Positions 27,231-46,804 are shown, counted from the first letter of the stretch. The stretch: DNA of 64,000 nt from Urophycis tenuis (GCA_036785325.1 JAXIVH010000012.1:5823799-5887798); one strand, 5' to 3'. Notes: a model not told the origin generated them from the sequence alone. A program made the numbers and translations.

Positions 27231-29305
27231 TTGGGGATCTTTGACGTTGATTTTAACCCCCTGAACATATACGAAAACTCAATTTTTTTTGACAGAGTTA
27301 TCACACCTGGTGAAAAATTATTTATTCTATGCGACACGTTAATGTCTCACCTATAGGTGGCGCTATTTAAAAAAAAACACTGTAATGCTAATAACTCCTG
27401 CATACTTTGTCGCACACTCAAAATGTTTATATCCACACATGCGGGCAAAAATGCTGCACCTCCTGATGTAGGCCACGCCCATTTCCGCCATGACTTTTTT
27501 TTGGCTACAACGCAAAAACTCAAAAAAGTGCGTCCTAGACATCTATTGCATGTGGCTTTCACCGATTTGCACGAAACTCCACATGTAGCATCTCCATTCT
27601 GTATCATGAAAATAACTAATTGGAAGTTTATTGAAATTCCCGAAGATAAGCGTGTTATAGTGCTTTATATATTTTTATAGATGTCTACATTTTACGTAAA
27701 AAACGTAAGTGGACAATTTGTCCACATTGCTATGTCCGTTCGACACCAAACTTGGAGCCCTACTTCTCTGTACCTCCTTTATGCATCTCACAAAATTTGT
27801 GGTCATTTCCACCAGGTGGCGCTCATTAAAATCAAGAAGTTTATATCTCAACATTGGCAATTGATATTTAAATGAAACTTGGTATGCGGCTAGCTCATGG
27901 CGCCCTGAGGCGTGGTTCAAAACGGGGAAAAAATTCTGCCAGTGGATGGCGCTCTAAAAGCAGCGTAAATTACTGTGCAAACACCGTAATAGTTACGAAT
28001 ATGAAATTCACTGGACACATGTAGAGTGCTGCCCAAAGCTCACAGACCAAAAATCGTGCTTGTCGTGGTAGTAGCGCCCCCTACAGGCTTTAAAAACAAC
28101 AGCCCCGACACCACGTTTCACCTACATGTATGAAACTCGGTAGGCACGTTACACAGGTCCAGACCTACAAAAAAGCCTCTTGGACCCATACCCCTTAAAG
28201 CACCGGAAGTCAGATATTTGCATTTGACCTTTGCAATTTTCGCGTTGTATTTGAACAAACTCCTCCCAGGGGATTTGTTGCTTGGGCTCCAAATTTTTTG
28301 GGTAGATTCAGAAGATGGTTCTTACCAAAAGTTGTGCTATTTGGGACTCTACCTCAAAGGGCGTGGCCACGGCGTTCAATCAAAATCGGCCATAATCAAT
28401 TTTGTCATTTTCTCCACGACACCGACTTTAACCGATATGTTTGAAACTTGGTATGGATGTTACGCTGGCCTAGCCCTACAAAAAAGCCTCTTGGACCGAT
28501 ACCAAAAAACCCACCGGAAGTCAGATATTTTCATTTAAATTTTTGTCATTTTCGATTTTCGCGTCCTATTTGAACGAACTCCTCCCAGGGGATTTGTCGC
28601 TTGGCCTCCAAATTTTTGGGGTAGATTCAGAAGATGATTCTCACCAAAAGTTGTGCTATTTGCGACCCTACCTCAAAGGGCGTGGTCATGGCTTTCCTTC
28701 AAAGTCGGCCATATTCAATTTTGTCGTCTTTTATACCCATGTTTGTGAACGAACTCCTCCTATGGGATTTTTCCGTTCTGCTTCAAAATTGGTCAGTGCA
28801 TTTGAAACGTGGTTCTTAACTATAGTTGTGCTATTTGCGACTCTACCTCAAAGGGCGTGGCCATGGCGTGCCGTCAAAGTCGGCCATATTCAATTATTTC
28901 GTCTTTTATACCCATGTTTGTGAACAAACTCCTCCCAAGGGATTTATCCTTTCTGCTTCAAAATTGGTAAGTACAGCTGAAACGTGATTCTTAACTAAAG
29001 TTGTGCTATTTACGGCTCAACCTCGAAGGGCGTGGCCAGGGTGTGCAGTCAAAGTCGGCCATACCGCACAGTGCGTGGACAGCCACAAACGAGAACCTGT
29101 CACGCCATCCTTGAGCAAACGACGACCTGTCACGACTTCATCCATGTGAACGACGAACTGTCACGACGCCATCCACGTGCCGACGAGTCAATTTTTACGG
29201 CGAGGTCCCCCCAAATGTCCCGCGGGACATTAACCCAATTTAGATATATTTCTTCTTATTATTATTTCATTATTAGGGACCGAGCCTGTGATTATTATTA
29301 TTATT
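27231..29305 (+). repeat. Array unit 12, type II (third of the trio)
   Basis: The type II CTCF-like core is at 27809-27822. The unit is nearly identical to unit 11 until about 28,930, then differs in the second short D repeat (GGGATTTATCCTTTCTGC). The palindrome is present, but the expected AATC/TATC run is replaced by TTTCTTCTTATTATTATTTC. A hairpin element begins at 29276 and is cut after its first 15 bases (GGGACCGAGCCTGTG), directly joined to the TTA tract of the next unit. Confidence 0.91.
29276..29290 (+). repeat. Truncated hairpin element
   Basis: Only the left arm and first loop base (GGGACCGAGCCTGTG) remain, followed by ATTATTATTATTATTTCAGG. The break falls at the hairpin apex. Confidence 0.85.
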
Positions 29306-31332
29306 TCAGGGATCTTTGACGTTGATTTGCGCTATCTGAACATATATGAAAACTCAATTTTTTTTGGCAAAGTTGTCAGGCCTGGTGAAAAATTGTATAT
29401 TCTAGGCATCACGTTCATGTCGCACACTAGGAAAGCCTCTAGGTGGCGCTGTTTATGAGCAATGTCTGTAACGCCTATAACTTCCGCAAAATTTGGCGCA
29501 CATTCAAAAACGTTACATCTACGGATGCGGGCAATCGTGCTGCACCTCGCTGTGTCAACGAGTTGTATTTCCGCCTGCCTTCATTTTCGCGCAAAATCGC
29601 AAAAACTAAAAAACAGCATTTGCAGCCTCAATCCATCAGGCTTTCTCCGATATGCACGAAACTTGACAGGTAGCATGCCCCGACTGAAATATAGAAAAAG
29701 TCCATATAAAGTATGTTGAAATTCTCTATAGTCAGCGCGTTATAAAAATTTTAAAATTTGTCAATTTTCTGTAAAAACAGGAAGTGGACCATATCTCAAC
29801 AATGCTATATTCTTTCGACACCAAATTTTGGTCCCTACCTCGGAATATGTCCTCCATGCTAGCTACCAAATTTCGAGTCATTGCCACTAGAGGGCGCTCT
29901 TTAAAATCAAGAAGTTTATACCTCCATATTGGCAAGTGCTATTAACACAAAACTTGGTAGGCACATACATCAGGGCTCCCTGAGGCAGGGGTTAAAAGGA
30001 CACAAAAATTCTGCCACGGGATGGCGCTCTAAAATCAGCATAAATCACTGTGCAAACACCATAATAGTTATGAATATGAAATTCACAGGACACGTGTATA
30101 CCTCTGCCAAAACCTCACTTACCAAAAATCGTGCTTGTCTCGGTAATAGCGCCCCCTATAGGCTTTAAAAACGACAGCCCCGACACCACGTTTCACCTAC
30201 ATGTATGAAACTCGGTAGGCCCGTTAACCAGGCCCAGACCTACAAAAAAGCCTCTTGGACCCATACCCGTTAACCCACCGGAAGTCAGATATTTGCCTTC
30301 AAAGTTGCGAATTTTTGCGATTTTCGCATCCTATTTGAACGAACTCCTCCCAGGGGATTTGCCCGTTGGGCTCCAAAATTTTTGGGTAGATTCAGGAGAT
30401 GGGTCTTACCAAAAGTTGTGCTATTTGCGACTCTACCTCAAAGGGCGTGGCCACGGCGTTCCGTCAAAATCAGCCATAATCCATTTTTTGCCTTTTTCCA
30501 GAACACCGACTTTAACCGATTTGTTTGAAACTCGGTATGGATGTTAACCTGGCCTAGCCCTACAAAAAAGCCTCTTGGACCCATGCCAAAAAACCCACCG
30601 GAAGTCAGATATTTCCGTTTCAATTTTTGCCATTTTCGATTTTCGCGTCCTATTTGAACGAACTCCTCCCAGGGGATTTGTCGCTTGGGCTCCAAATTTT
30701 TGGGGTAGATTCAGAACATGATTCTCACCAAAAGTTGTGCTATTTGCGACCCTACCTCAAAGGGCGTGGTCATGGCTTTCCTTCAAAGTCGGCCATATTC
30801 AATTAAGTCGTTTTTATACCCATGTTTGTGAACGAACTCCTTCCATGGGATTTTTCTGTTCTGCTTCAAAATTGGCCAGTGCATTTGAAACGTGGTTCTT
30901 AACTAAAGTTGTGCTATTTGCGACCCTACCTCAAAGGGCGTGGTCATGGCTTCCCGTCAAAGTCGGCCATATTCAATTATTTCGTCTTTTATACCCATGT
31001 TTGTGAACAAATTCCTCCCAAGCGATTTTTCCGTTCTGCTTCAAAATTAGTCAGTGCATTTGAAACGTGGTTCTTAACTAAAGTTGTGCTACTTATGGCT
31101 CTACCTCGAAGGGCGTGGCCAGGGTGTGCAGTCAAAGTCGGCCATACCGCACAGTGCGTGGACAGCCACAAACGAGAACCTGTCACGCCATCCTTGAGCA
31201 AACGACGACCTCATGTGAACGACGAACTGTCACGACGCCATCCACGTGCCGACGAGTCAATTTTTACGGCGAGGTCCCCCCAAATGTCCCGCGGGACATT
31301 AACCCAATTTAGATATATCAATCCATCCATCC

Positions 31333-32146
<814 letters not shown>

Positions 32147-32149
32147 TTA

Positions 32150-32244
32150 GGGACCGAGCCTGTGAAACAGGACGAGGTCCCTTTTGAAATTGGTTCGTTT
32201 TTTTGTTATTAGGGACCGAGCCTGTGAAACAGGACGAAGGTCCC
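32150..32244 (+). repeat. Two hairpin elements, 62-bp period
   Basis: Copies lie at 32150-32181 and 32212-32244. The second has an extra A (GACGAAGGTCCC). Confidence 0.9.
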
Positions 32245-33775
32245 TATTGTAATTGGTCCGTTTATTTGTTATTCTTATTTCAGGGATCTTTGACGTTGAT
32301 TTTAACCCCCTGAACATATACGAAAACTCAATTTTTTTTGGCAAAGTTTTCAGACCTGGTGAAAAATTATATATTCTAGGCGTCCCGTTCATGTCGCGCA
32401 CTAGTAAAGCCTCTAGGTGGAGCTGTTTACGCGCAAACTCTGTAACGCCTGTAACTTCCGCAGAATTTGGCGTACAATCAAAATCGTGACATGTACGGAT
32501 GCGGGCAATCGTGTTGCACCTTTTAGTCTCTGGTAGCTTTGTTTCCGCCTGCCTTTATTTCCGCGCAAAATCGCAAAAACTAAAAAAAAAAAATTTACAG
32601 CCTTAATATATGACGCTTTCTCCGATATAAACGAAACTTGACAGATAGCATGGCCAGACTGAACGATGAAAAAACATCATATAAAGTATGTTGAAATTTT
32701 CTATAGTCAGCGCGTGTTAATTTTTTTTTGATTTGTCAATTTTCTGGAAAAAGAGGAAGTGGACCATATCTCCACAATGCTATATTCTTTCGACACCAAA
32801 TTTTGGTCCCTATCTCGGAATATGTCCTCCATGCAAGCTACCAAATTTCTGATCATTGCCACTAGAGGGCGCTCTTTAAAATCAAGAAGTTTATTCCTCA
32901 ATATTGGCAAGTGCCATTAACACAGAACTTGGTAGGCACATACCTCAGGGCTCTCTGAGGCGTGGTTCAAAAGGGGGAAAAAATTCTGCCAGTGGATGGC
33001 GCTCTAAAAGCAGCGTAAATCACTGTGCAAACACCGTAATAGCTGTGAATATGAAATTCACTGGACACGTGTATAAGGCTGCCAAAACCTCACATACCAA
33101 AAATCGTGCTTGTCGTGGTAGTAGCGCCCCCTATAGGCTTTAAAAACTACAGCCCCGACACCACGTTTCACCTACATCTATAAAACTCGGTAGGCACGTT
33201 ACACAGGCCCAGAGCTACAAAAAAGCCTCTTGGAGTCATACCCCTAATATCACCGGAAGTCAGATATTTGCATTTAAAATTTGCAATTTTCGCGTTGTAT
33301 TTGAACGAACTCCTCCCAGGGGATTTGTCGATTGGACTTCAAATTGTTTGTGTAGGTTCCCAACATGGAACTTGGGAAAAGTTGTGCTATTTGGGACTCT
33401 ACCTCAAAGGGCGTGGCCACGGCGTACCGTCAAAGTCGGCCGTAATCAATTTTTTCACTTTTTCCAAGACACCGACTTTAACCGATATGTTTGAAACTCG
33501 GTATGGATGTTAACCTGGCCTAGCCCTACAAAAAAGCCTATTGGACCCATGCCAAAAAACCCACCGGAAGTCAGATATTTCCGTTTTAATTTTTGCCATT
33601 TTCGATTTTCGCCTCCTATTTGAACGAACTCCTCCCAGGGGATTTGTCGCTTGGGCTCCAAATTTTTGGGGTAGATTCAGAACACGATTCTCACCAAAAG
33701 TTGTGCTATTTGCGACCCTACCTCAAAGGGCGTGGTCATGGCGTGCCGTCAAAGTCGGGCCATATTCAATTTTGG

Positions 33776-33817
33776 TTAGGGTTAGGGTTAGGGTTAGGGT
33801 TAGGGTTAGGGTTAGGG
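33776..33817 (+). repeat. Interstitial (TTAGGG)7, second copy
   Basis: It has the same number of hexamers and the same junction bases as at 6530, including the extra G in GTCGGGCCAT upstream. The two loci therefore descend from one event. Confidence 0.97.
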
Positions 33818-34269
33818 TTTTACATCACTGTGCAAACACCGTAATAGGTATGAACATGAAATTCACAGGACACATGTATACCTCTGCCATAACCTCACAT
33901 ACCAAAAATCCTGCTTGTCGTGGTAGTAGCGCCCCCTACAGGCTTTAAAAACGACAGCCCCGACACCACGTTTCACTGACATGTATGAAACTCGGTGTGG
34001 AGGTTAACCCGGTCCAGACCTACAAAAAAGCCTCTTGGACCATGACCCCTCAACTCACTGGAAGTCAGATATTTGCCTTCAAAGTTGCGGAATTCTGCGA
34101 TTTTCGCATCCTATTTGAACGAACTCCTCCCAAGGCAATTATCCGTTCTGCTTGAAAATTGGTCAGTACAGCTATAACGTGGTTGTTAACCAAAGTTGTG
34201 CTATTTGCGACTCTACGTCGAAGGGCGTGGCCAGGGCGTGCCGTCAAATTCGGCCATACCGCACAGTGC

Positions 34270-34970
34270 GTTGACAGCCACAAACGACAACCTGTCACGA
34301 CGCCATCCAAGTGCAAACGGCAACCTGTCACGACACCTTCCACGTGAACGACGACCTATCACGACACTGTCCACTTCCTTCTGGGAGAAGGTTGCGGCTG
34401 CCTGGAACTGCTAGGACCCGTCACAGACTTAGTTTTTTCCCCTCAGCCGTCAGGCTGGTAAACGAGTCTGGCTACCAACCCCCCCCCCCCCCCCCCCCTT
34501 CCCTCCTCCCTGTGATACTGGTCCAGGACTAGTAATCACACTGGACTCAATTATGCACTTGCACTTTACTCTGTATTCTCTGTATCCTATACCTCATCAC
34601 CCATCACCATGTTCTCTCAAATTGTCCTGTTACTGTCCTGTTTGCACTGTCCTGTCCTGCTGCACTGTATTCGTTGATGCACACATTGGAACGCTGAGTC
34701 AAATTCCTATTTTGTTTAGCAAAAATGGCAATAAATTGTTCTGATTCTGATTCTGATTCTGACGTGAACGACGACCTGTCACGACACCATACATGTGCAA
34801 ACGCCAACCTGTCAGGACACCATCCACGTGAACGACAACCTTTCACGACACCATCCAAGTGCAAACGCCGACCTGTCAGGACGCCATCCACGTCAACACA
34901 ACCTGTCACGACACCATCCAAGTGCAAACGCCGACCTGTCAGGACGCCATCCACGTGCCGACGAGTTGCT
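34270..34970 (+). repeat. Expanded E minisatellite split by LINE
   Basis: Copies lie at about 34270-34374 and 34764-34970, on either side of the LINE-like insertion. The arrangement matches 7030-7330, with one fewer base change cluster (CGTCAACACAACC versus CGTGAACACAACC). Confidence 0.9.
34375..34763 (+). mobile_element. LINE-like retrotransposon 3' fragment (5'-truncated)
   Basis: A 389-bp sequence foreign to the array interrupts the E minisatellite between GTCCAC and GTGAACG. The uninterrupted counterpart is at 7125-7135. It begins with the end of a reading frame whose translation includes SFFPSAVRLVNES, a pattern I associate with the C-terminal end of fish non-LTR reverse-transcriptase ORFs. 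It then has a run of 20 C (34479-34498), a T/C-rich 3' UTR, AATAAA at 34730-34735 and a terminal run of TTCTGA repeats. A short terminal repeat tail and 5' truncation fit target-primed retrotransposition of a CR1/L2- or Rex-like LINE; the exact clade is uncertain. Target duplication is at most 1-2 bp (C or AC). Confidence 0.72.
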
Positions 34971-35026
34971 TTACGGCGAGGTCCCGCCCAATGTCCCGCG
35001 GGGCATTAACCCTAGTTATTATTATT

Positions 35027-37135
35027 TCAGGGATCTTTGACGTTGATTTTAACCCCCTGAACATATACGAAAACTCAATTTTTTTTTGCAAAGTTATCAG
35101 GCCTGGTGAAAAATTATATATTCTTTGCGACACGTTAATGTCTCACCTATAGGTGGCGCTATTTAAAAAAAAACACCGTAATGCTAATAACTCCTGCATA
35201 CTTTGTCGCACACTCAAAATGTTTATATCCACACATGCGGGCAATCATGCTGCACCTCCTGATGTAGGCCACGCCCATTTCCGCCATGACTTTTTTTTGG
35301 CTACAACGCAAAAACCAAAAAATTGTGTCCTAGACATCTATTGCATGTGGCTTTCACCGATTTGCACGAAACTCCACAAGTAGCATCTACATTCTGTATC
35401 ATTAAAAAAAGTAATCAGAAGTTTATTAAAATTCCTGGAGATAAGCGTGTTATAGTGCTTTATATATTTTTATAGATGTCTACATTTTACGTAAAAAAAG
35501 TAAGTGGACCATTTCTCCACATTGCTATGTCCGTTCGACACCAAACTTGGAGCCCTACTTCTGTGTACCTCCTTGATGCATCCCACAAAATTTGAGGTCA
35601 TTGCCACCAGGTGGCGCTCTTTAAAATCAAGAAGTTTATATCTCAACATTGGCAAAGGAGATTTAAATGAAACTTGGTGTGCTGCTAGCCTATGCCGCCC
35701 TGAGGCTTCTGTCAAAAGGGGGAAAAAATACAGCCATTGGATGGCGCTCTAAAAGCAGCGTAAATCACTGTGCAAACACCATAATAGTTATGAATATGAA
35801 ATTCACAGGACACATGTATACCTCTGCCAAAACCTCACATACCAAAAATCGTGCTTGTCGTGGTAATAGCGCCCCCTACAGGCTTTAAAAACGACAGCCC
35901 CGACACCACGTTTCACTTACATGTATGAAACTCGGTAGGCCCATTGAACCGGCCCAGAACTACAAAAAAGCCTCTTGGACTCATACCCGATAACCCACCG
36001 GAAGTCAGATATTTGCCTTCAAAGTTGCGAAATTTTGCGATTTTTGCATCCTATTTGAACGAACTCCTCCCAGGGGATTAGCCGGTTGGGCTTCAAAATT
36101 TTTTTGTAGGTTCAGAATGTGGGACTTGACAAAAGTTGTGCTATTTGGGACTCTACCTCAAAGGGCGTGGCCACGGCGTTCCGTCAAAATCGGCCATAAT
36201 CCATTTTTTGCCTTTTTCCAAGACACCGACTTTAACCGATATGTTTGAAACTCGGTATGGATGTTACCCTGCCCTAGCCCTACAAAAAAGCCTCTTGGAC
36301 CGATACAAAAAAACCCACCGGAAGTCAGATATTTCCATTTGAATTTTTGCCATTTTCGATTTTCGCGTCCTATTTGAACGAACTCCTCCCAGGGGATTTG
36401 TCGCTTGGGCTCCAAATTTTTGGGGTAGATTCAGAACATGATTCTCACCAAAAGTTGTGCTATTTGCGACCCTACCTCAAAGGGCGTGGTCATGGCTTTC
36501 CTTCAAAGTCGGCCATATTCAATTATGTCGTTTTTATACCCATGTTTGTGAACGAACTCCTCCCATGGAATTTTTCCGTTCTGCTTCAAAATTGGTCAGT
36601 GCATTTAAAACGTGGTTCTTAACTAAAGTTGTGCTATTTGCGATCCTACCTCAAAGGGCGTGGTCATGGCTTCCCGTCAAAGTCGGCCATATTCAATTAT
36701 TTCGTCTTTTATACCCATGTTTGTGAACAAATTCCTCCCAAGCGATTTTTCCGTTCTGCTTCAAAATTGGTCAGTGCATTTGAAACGTGGTTCTCAACTA
36801 AAGTTGTGCTATTTATGGCTCTACCTCGAAGGGCGTGGCCAGGGTGTGCAGTCAAAGTCGGCCATACCGCACAGTACGTGGACAGCCACAAACGAGAACC
36901 TGTCACGCCATCCTTGAGCAAACGACGACCTGTCACGACTTCATCCATGTGAACGACAAACTGTCACGACGCCATCCACGTGCCGACGAGTCAATTTTTA
37001 CGGCGAGGTCCCCCCAAATGTCCCGCGGGACATTAACCCAATTTAGATATACCAATCAATCCATCCATCTATCTATCTATCTATTTAGGGACCGAGCCTG
37101 TGAAACAGGACGAGGTCCCTTTTGTTTTTGATTCG

Positions 37136-37172
<37 letters not shown>

Positions 37173-37266
37173 GGGACCGAGCCTGTGAAACAGGACGAGG
37201 TCCCTTTTGAAATTGATCCGTTTATTTTTCTTCTAAATTATTATTATTATTATTATTATTATTATT
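35027..37266 (+). repeat. Array unit 15, type II, sister of unit 8
   Basis: The type II CTCF-like core is at 35604-35617. It matches 18050-20080 at offset 16,973 with few substitutions (for example CCTGGAGATA here versus CCCGGAGATA; GGTTCTCAACT versus GGTTCTTAACT). Only four or so TATC copies remain (about 37070-37085). Two hairpin elements (37088-37119, 37173-37204) are each followed by long TTA tracts. Confidence 0.92.
37088..37204 (+). repeat. Two hairpin elements separated by a long TTA tract
   Basis: Copies lie at 37088-37119 and 37173-37204. The intervening TTA tract is about 35 bp, and a second TTA tract follows the cluster. Confidence 0.9.
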
Positions 37267-39290
37267 TCAGGGATCTTTGACGTTGATTTGCACTATCTGA
37301 ACATATATGAAATCTGAATTTTTTTTGGCAAAGTTGTCAGGCCTGGTGAAAAATTGTATATTCTAGGCATCACGTTCATGTTGCACACTAGGAAAGCCTC
37401 TAGGTGGCGCTGTTTATGAGCAATGTCTGTAACGCCTATAACTTCCGCAAAATTTGGCGCACATTCAAAAACGTGACATCTACGGATTCGGGCAATCATG
37501 CTGCACCTCGCTGTGTCAACGAGTTGTATTTCCGCCTGCCTTCTTTTTCGCGCAAAATCGCAAAAACTAAAAAACAGCTTTTACATCCTCAATCCATCAG
37601 GCTTTCTCAGATATGCACGAAACTTGACATGTAGGATGTCCCGACTGAGATATGAAAAAACACCATATAAAGTATGTTGAATTTCTCTATAGTCAGCGCG
37701 TTATTAAAAATTTTAAATTTGTCAATTTTCTGTAAAAACAGGAAGTGGACCATATCTCCACAATGCTATATTCTTTCGACACCAAATTTTGGTCCCTACC
37801 TCGGAATATGTCCTCCATGCTAGCTACCAAATTTCGAGTCGTTGCCACTAGAGGGCGCTCTTTAAAATCAAGAAGTTTATACCTCCATATTGGCAAGTGC
37901 TATTAACACAAAACTTGGTAGGCACATACCTCAGGGCTCCCTGAGGCAGGGGTTAAAAGGACACAAAAATTCTGCCACGGGATGGCGCTCTAAAATCAGC
38001 ATAAATCACTATGCAAACACCATAATAGTTATGAATATGAAATTCACAGGACACGTGTATACCTCTGCCAAAACCTCACTTACCAAAAATCGTGCTTGTC
38101 GTGGTAATAGCGCCCCCTATAGGCTTTAAAAACGACAGCCCCGACACCACGTTTCACCTACAAGTATGAAACTCGGTAGGCCCGTTAACCAGGCCCAGAC
38201 CTACAAAAAAGCCTCTTGGACCCATACCCGTTAACCCACCGGAAGTCAGATATTTGCCTTCAAAGTTGCGAATTTTTGCGATTTTCGCATCCTATTTGAA
38301 CGAACTCCTCCCAGGGGATTTGCCCGTTGGGCTCCAAATTTTTTGGGTAGATTCAGGAGATGGGTCTTACCAAAAGTTGTGCTATTTGCGACTCTACCTC
38401 AAAAGGCGTGGCCACGGCGTTCCGTCAAAATCGGCCATAATCCATTTTTTGGCTTTTTCCAAGACACCGACTTTAACCGATATGTTTGAAACTCGGTATG
38501 GATGTTGACCTGGCCTAGCCCTACAAAAAAGCCTCTTGGACCCATGCCATAAAACCCACCGAAAGTCAGATATTTTCGTTTCAATTTTTGCCATTTTCGA
38601 TTTTCGCGTCCTATTTGAACGAACTCCTCCCAGGGGATTTGTCGCTTGGGCTCCAAATTTTTGGGGTAGATTCAGAACATGATTCTCACCAAAAGTTGTG
38701 CTATTTGCGACCCTACCTCAAAGGGCGTGGTCATGGCTTTCCTTCAAAGTCGGCCATATTCAATTATGTCGTTTTTATACCCATGTTTGTGAACGAACTC
38801 CTCCCATGGAATTTTTTCGTTCTGCTTCAAAATTGGCCAGTCCATTTGAAACGTGGTTCTTAACTAAAGTTGTGCTTTTTGCGACTCTACGTAGAAGGGC
38901 GTGGCCATGGCGTTCCGTCAAAGTCAGCCATATTCAATTATTTCGTCTTTTATACCCATGTTTGTGAACAAATTCCTCCCAAGCGATTTTTCCGTTCTGC
39001 TTTAAAATTGGTCAGTGCATTTGAAACGTGGTTCTTAACTAAAGTTGTGCTATTTATGGCTCTACCTCGAAGGGCGTGGCCAGGGTGTGCAGTCAAAGTC
39101 GGCCATACCGCACAGTGCGTGGACAGCCACAAACGAGAACCTGTCACGCCATCCTTGAGCAAACGACGACCTGTCACGACTTCATCCATGTGAACGACGA
39201 ACTGTCACGACGCCATCCACGTGCCGACGAGTCAATTTTTACGGCGAGGTCCCCCCAAATGTCCCGCGGGACATTAACCCAATTTAGATA

Positions 39291-39323
<33 letters not shown>

Positions 39324-39414
39324 CTCTATCTATTTATTAGGGACCGAGCCTGTGAAACAGGACGAGGTCCCTTTTGAAATTGCTTCGTTTATTATTATTC
39401 CTATTATTATTATT
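37267..39414 (+). repeat. Array unit 16, type I
   Basis: The CTCF-like core is at 37845-37858. The first short D repeat has a variant middle (GACTCTACGTAGAAGGGCG at about 38884) resembling the D form of the TTAGGG-containing units, suggesting gene-conversion-like exchange. The palindrome is present. TATC has about ten copies with one imperfection (CTCTCT) at 39294-39334. One hairpin element lies at 39340-39371. Confidence 0.91.
39340..39371 (+). repeat. Hairpin element (single copy)
   Basis: It follows a short imperfect TATC run. Its tail is TTTTGAAATTGC. Confidence 0.9.
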
Positions 39415-43973
<4,559 letters not shown>

Positions 43974-46138
43974 TCAGGGATCTTTGCGGTTGATTTGCAC
44001 TATCTGAACATATATGAAAACTCAATTTTTTTTGGCAAAGTTGTCAGGCCTGGTGAAAAATTGCATATTCTAGTTATTATTATTATTATTATTTCGGGGA
44101 AGTTTGACGTTGATTTGCACTATCTAAACATATATGAAAACTCAATTTTTTTTGGCAAACTTTTAGGGCCTGGTGAAAAATTATACATTTTAGGTGTCAC
44201 GTTCATGTCGCACACTAGGAAAGCCTCTAGGTGGCGCTGTTTATGTGAACCCTCTGTAACGCCTATAACTTCCGCAAAAATTGGCGCACATTCAAAAACC
44301 TTACATCTACGGATGCGGGCGGTCGTGCTGCACCTCGCTGTGTCAACGTGTTGTATTTCCGCCTGCCTTCGTTCGCGCGCAAAATCGCAAAAACTAAAAA
44401 ACAGCTTTTACAGCCTCAATCCATCAGGCTTTCTCCGATATGCACGAAATTTGACATGTAGCATGTCCCAACTGAAATACGCAAAAACGCCATATAAAGT
44501 ATATTGAAATTCTCTATAGTCAGCGCGTTACAAAACTTTTAAGATTTGTCAATTTTCTGTAAAAACAGGAAATGGACCATATCTCCACAATGCTATATTC
44601 TTTCGACACCAAATTTTGGTCCCTACCTCGGAATATGTCCTCCATGCTAGCTACCAAATTTCGAGTCATTGCCACTAGAGGGCGCTCTTTAAAATCAAGA
44701 AGTTTATACCTCCATATTGGCAAGTGCTATTAACACAAAACTTGGTAGCCACATACCTCAGGGCTCCCTGAGGCAGGGGTTAAAAGGACACAAAAATTCT
44801 GCCACGGGATGGCGCTCTAAAATCAGCATAAATCACTGTGCAAACACCATAATAGCTATGAATATGAAATTCACTGGACACGTGTATACCTCTGCCAAAA
44901 CCTCACTTACCAAAAATCGTGCTTGTCGTCGTAATAGCGCCCCCTATAGGCTTTAAAAACGACAGCCCCGACACCACGTTTCACCTACATGTATGAAACT
45001 CGGTATGCCCATTGAGCCCGTCCATACCTACAAAAAAGCCTCTTGGACCCATACCCGATAACCCACCGGAAGTCAGATATTTGCCTTCAAAGTTGCGAAA
45101 TTTTGCGATTTTTGCATCCTATTTGAACGAACTCCTCCCAGGGGATTAGACGGTTGGGCTTCAAAATTTTTGTGTAGGTTCAGAATGTGGGACTTGACAA
45201 AAGTTGTGCTATTTGGGACTCTACCTCAAAGGGCGTGGCCACGGCGTTCCGTCAAAATCGGCCATAATCCATTTTTTGCCTTTTTCCAGAACACCGACTT
45301 TAACCGATTTGTTTGAAACTCGGTATGGATGTTACCCTGCCCTAGCCCTACAAAAAAGCCTCTTGGACCCATGCCATAAAACCCACCGAAAGTCAGATAT
45401 TTTCGTTTCAATTTTTGCCATTTTCGATTTTCGCGTCCTATTTGAACGAACTCCTCCCAGGGGATTTGTCGCTTGGGCTCCAAATTTTTGGGGTAGATTC
45501 AGAACATGATTCTCACCAAAAGTTGTGCTATTTGCGACCCTACCTCAAAGGGCGTGGTCATGGCTTTCCTTCAAAGTCGGCCATATTCAATTATGTCGTT
45601 TTTATACCCATGTTTGTGAACGAACTCCTCCCATGGGATTTTTCCGTTCTGCTTCAAAATTGGCCAGTGCATTTAAAACGTGGTTCTTAACTAAAGTTGT
45701 GCTATTTGCGACCCTACCTCAAAGGGCGTGGTCATGGCTTCCCGTCAAAGTCGGCCATATTCAATTATTTCGTCTTTTATACCCATGTTTGTGAACAAAT
45801 TCCTCCCAAGCGATTTTTCCGTTCTGCTTCAAAATTGGTCAGTGCATTTGAAACGTGGTTCTTAACTAAAGTTGTGCTATTTATGGCTCTACCTCGAAGG
45901 GCGTGGCCAGGGTGTGCAGTCAAAGTCGGTCATACCGCACAGTGCGTGGACAGCCACAAACGAGAACCTGTCACGCCATCCTTGAGCAAACGACGACCTG
46001 TCACGACTTCATCCATGTGAACGACAAACTGTCACGACGCCATCCACGTGCCGACGAGTCAATTTTTACGGCGAGGTCCCCCCAAATGTCCCGCGGGACA
46101 TTAACCCAATTTAGATATATCAATCCATCCATCCATCC

Positions 46139-46768
<630 letters not shown>

Positions 46769-46772
46769 ATTA

Positions 46773-46804
46773 GGGACCGAGCCTGTGAAACAGGACGAGG
46801 TCCC
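46773..46804 (+). repeat. Hairpin element (single copy)
   Basis: It follows (TATC)156 via TTTATTA. Confidence 0.9.

Larger units (their letters stand above)
32280..35026 (+). repeat. Array unit 14, divergent type I with TTAGGG and LINE insertion
   Basis: Block A is the most divergent type I copy (GGAGCTGTTTACGCG; CTTTTAGTCTCTGGTAGC). The CTCF-like core is at 32859-32872. After the C repeats it carries the same TTAGGG junction as unit 3 (33776-33817), then a second B/C segment, one short D repeat and a long E minisatellite. That minisatellite is interrupted at 34375-34763 by a LINE-like 3' fragment. The 3' end is the alternative form: one-mismatch palindrome, ATTAACCCTAG, then TTATTATTAT into the next unit, with no TATC and no hairpin element. 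Confidence 0.91.

Noticed and set aside
34375..34763. A host gene's last exon and 3' UTR
   Set aside because: The AATAAA and reading-frame end could suggest it, but the terminal TTCTGA repeats and precise placement inside a minisatellite fit a retrotransposon tail better.
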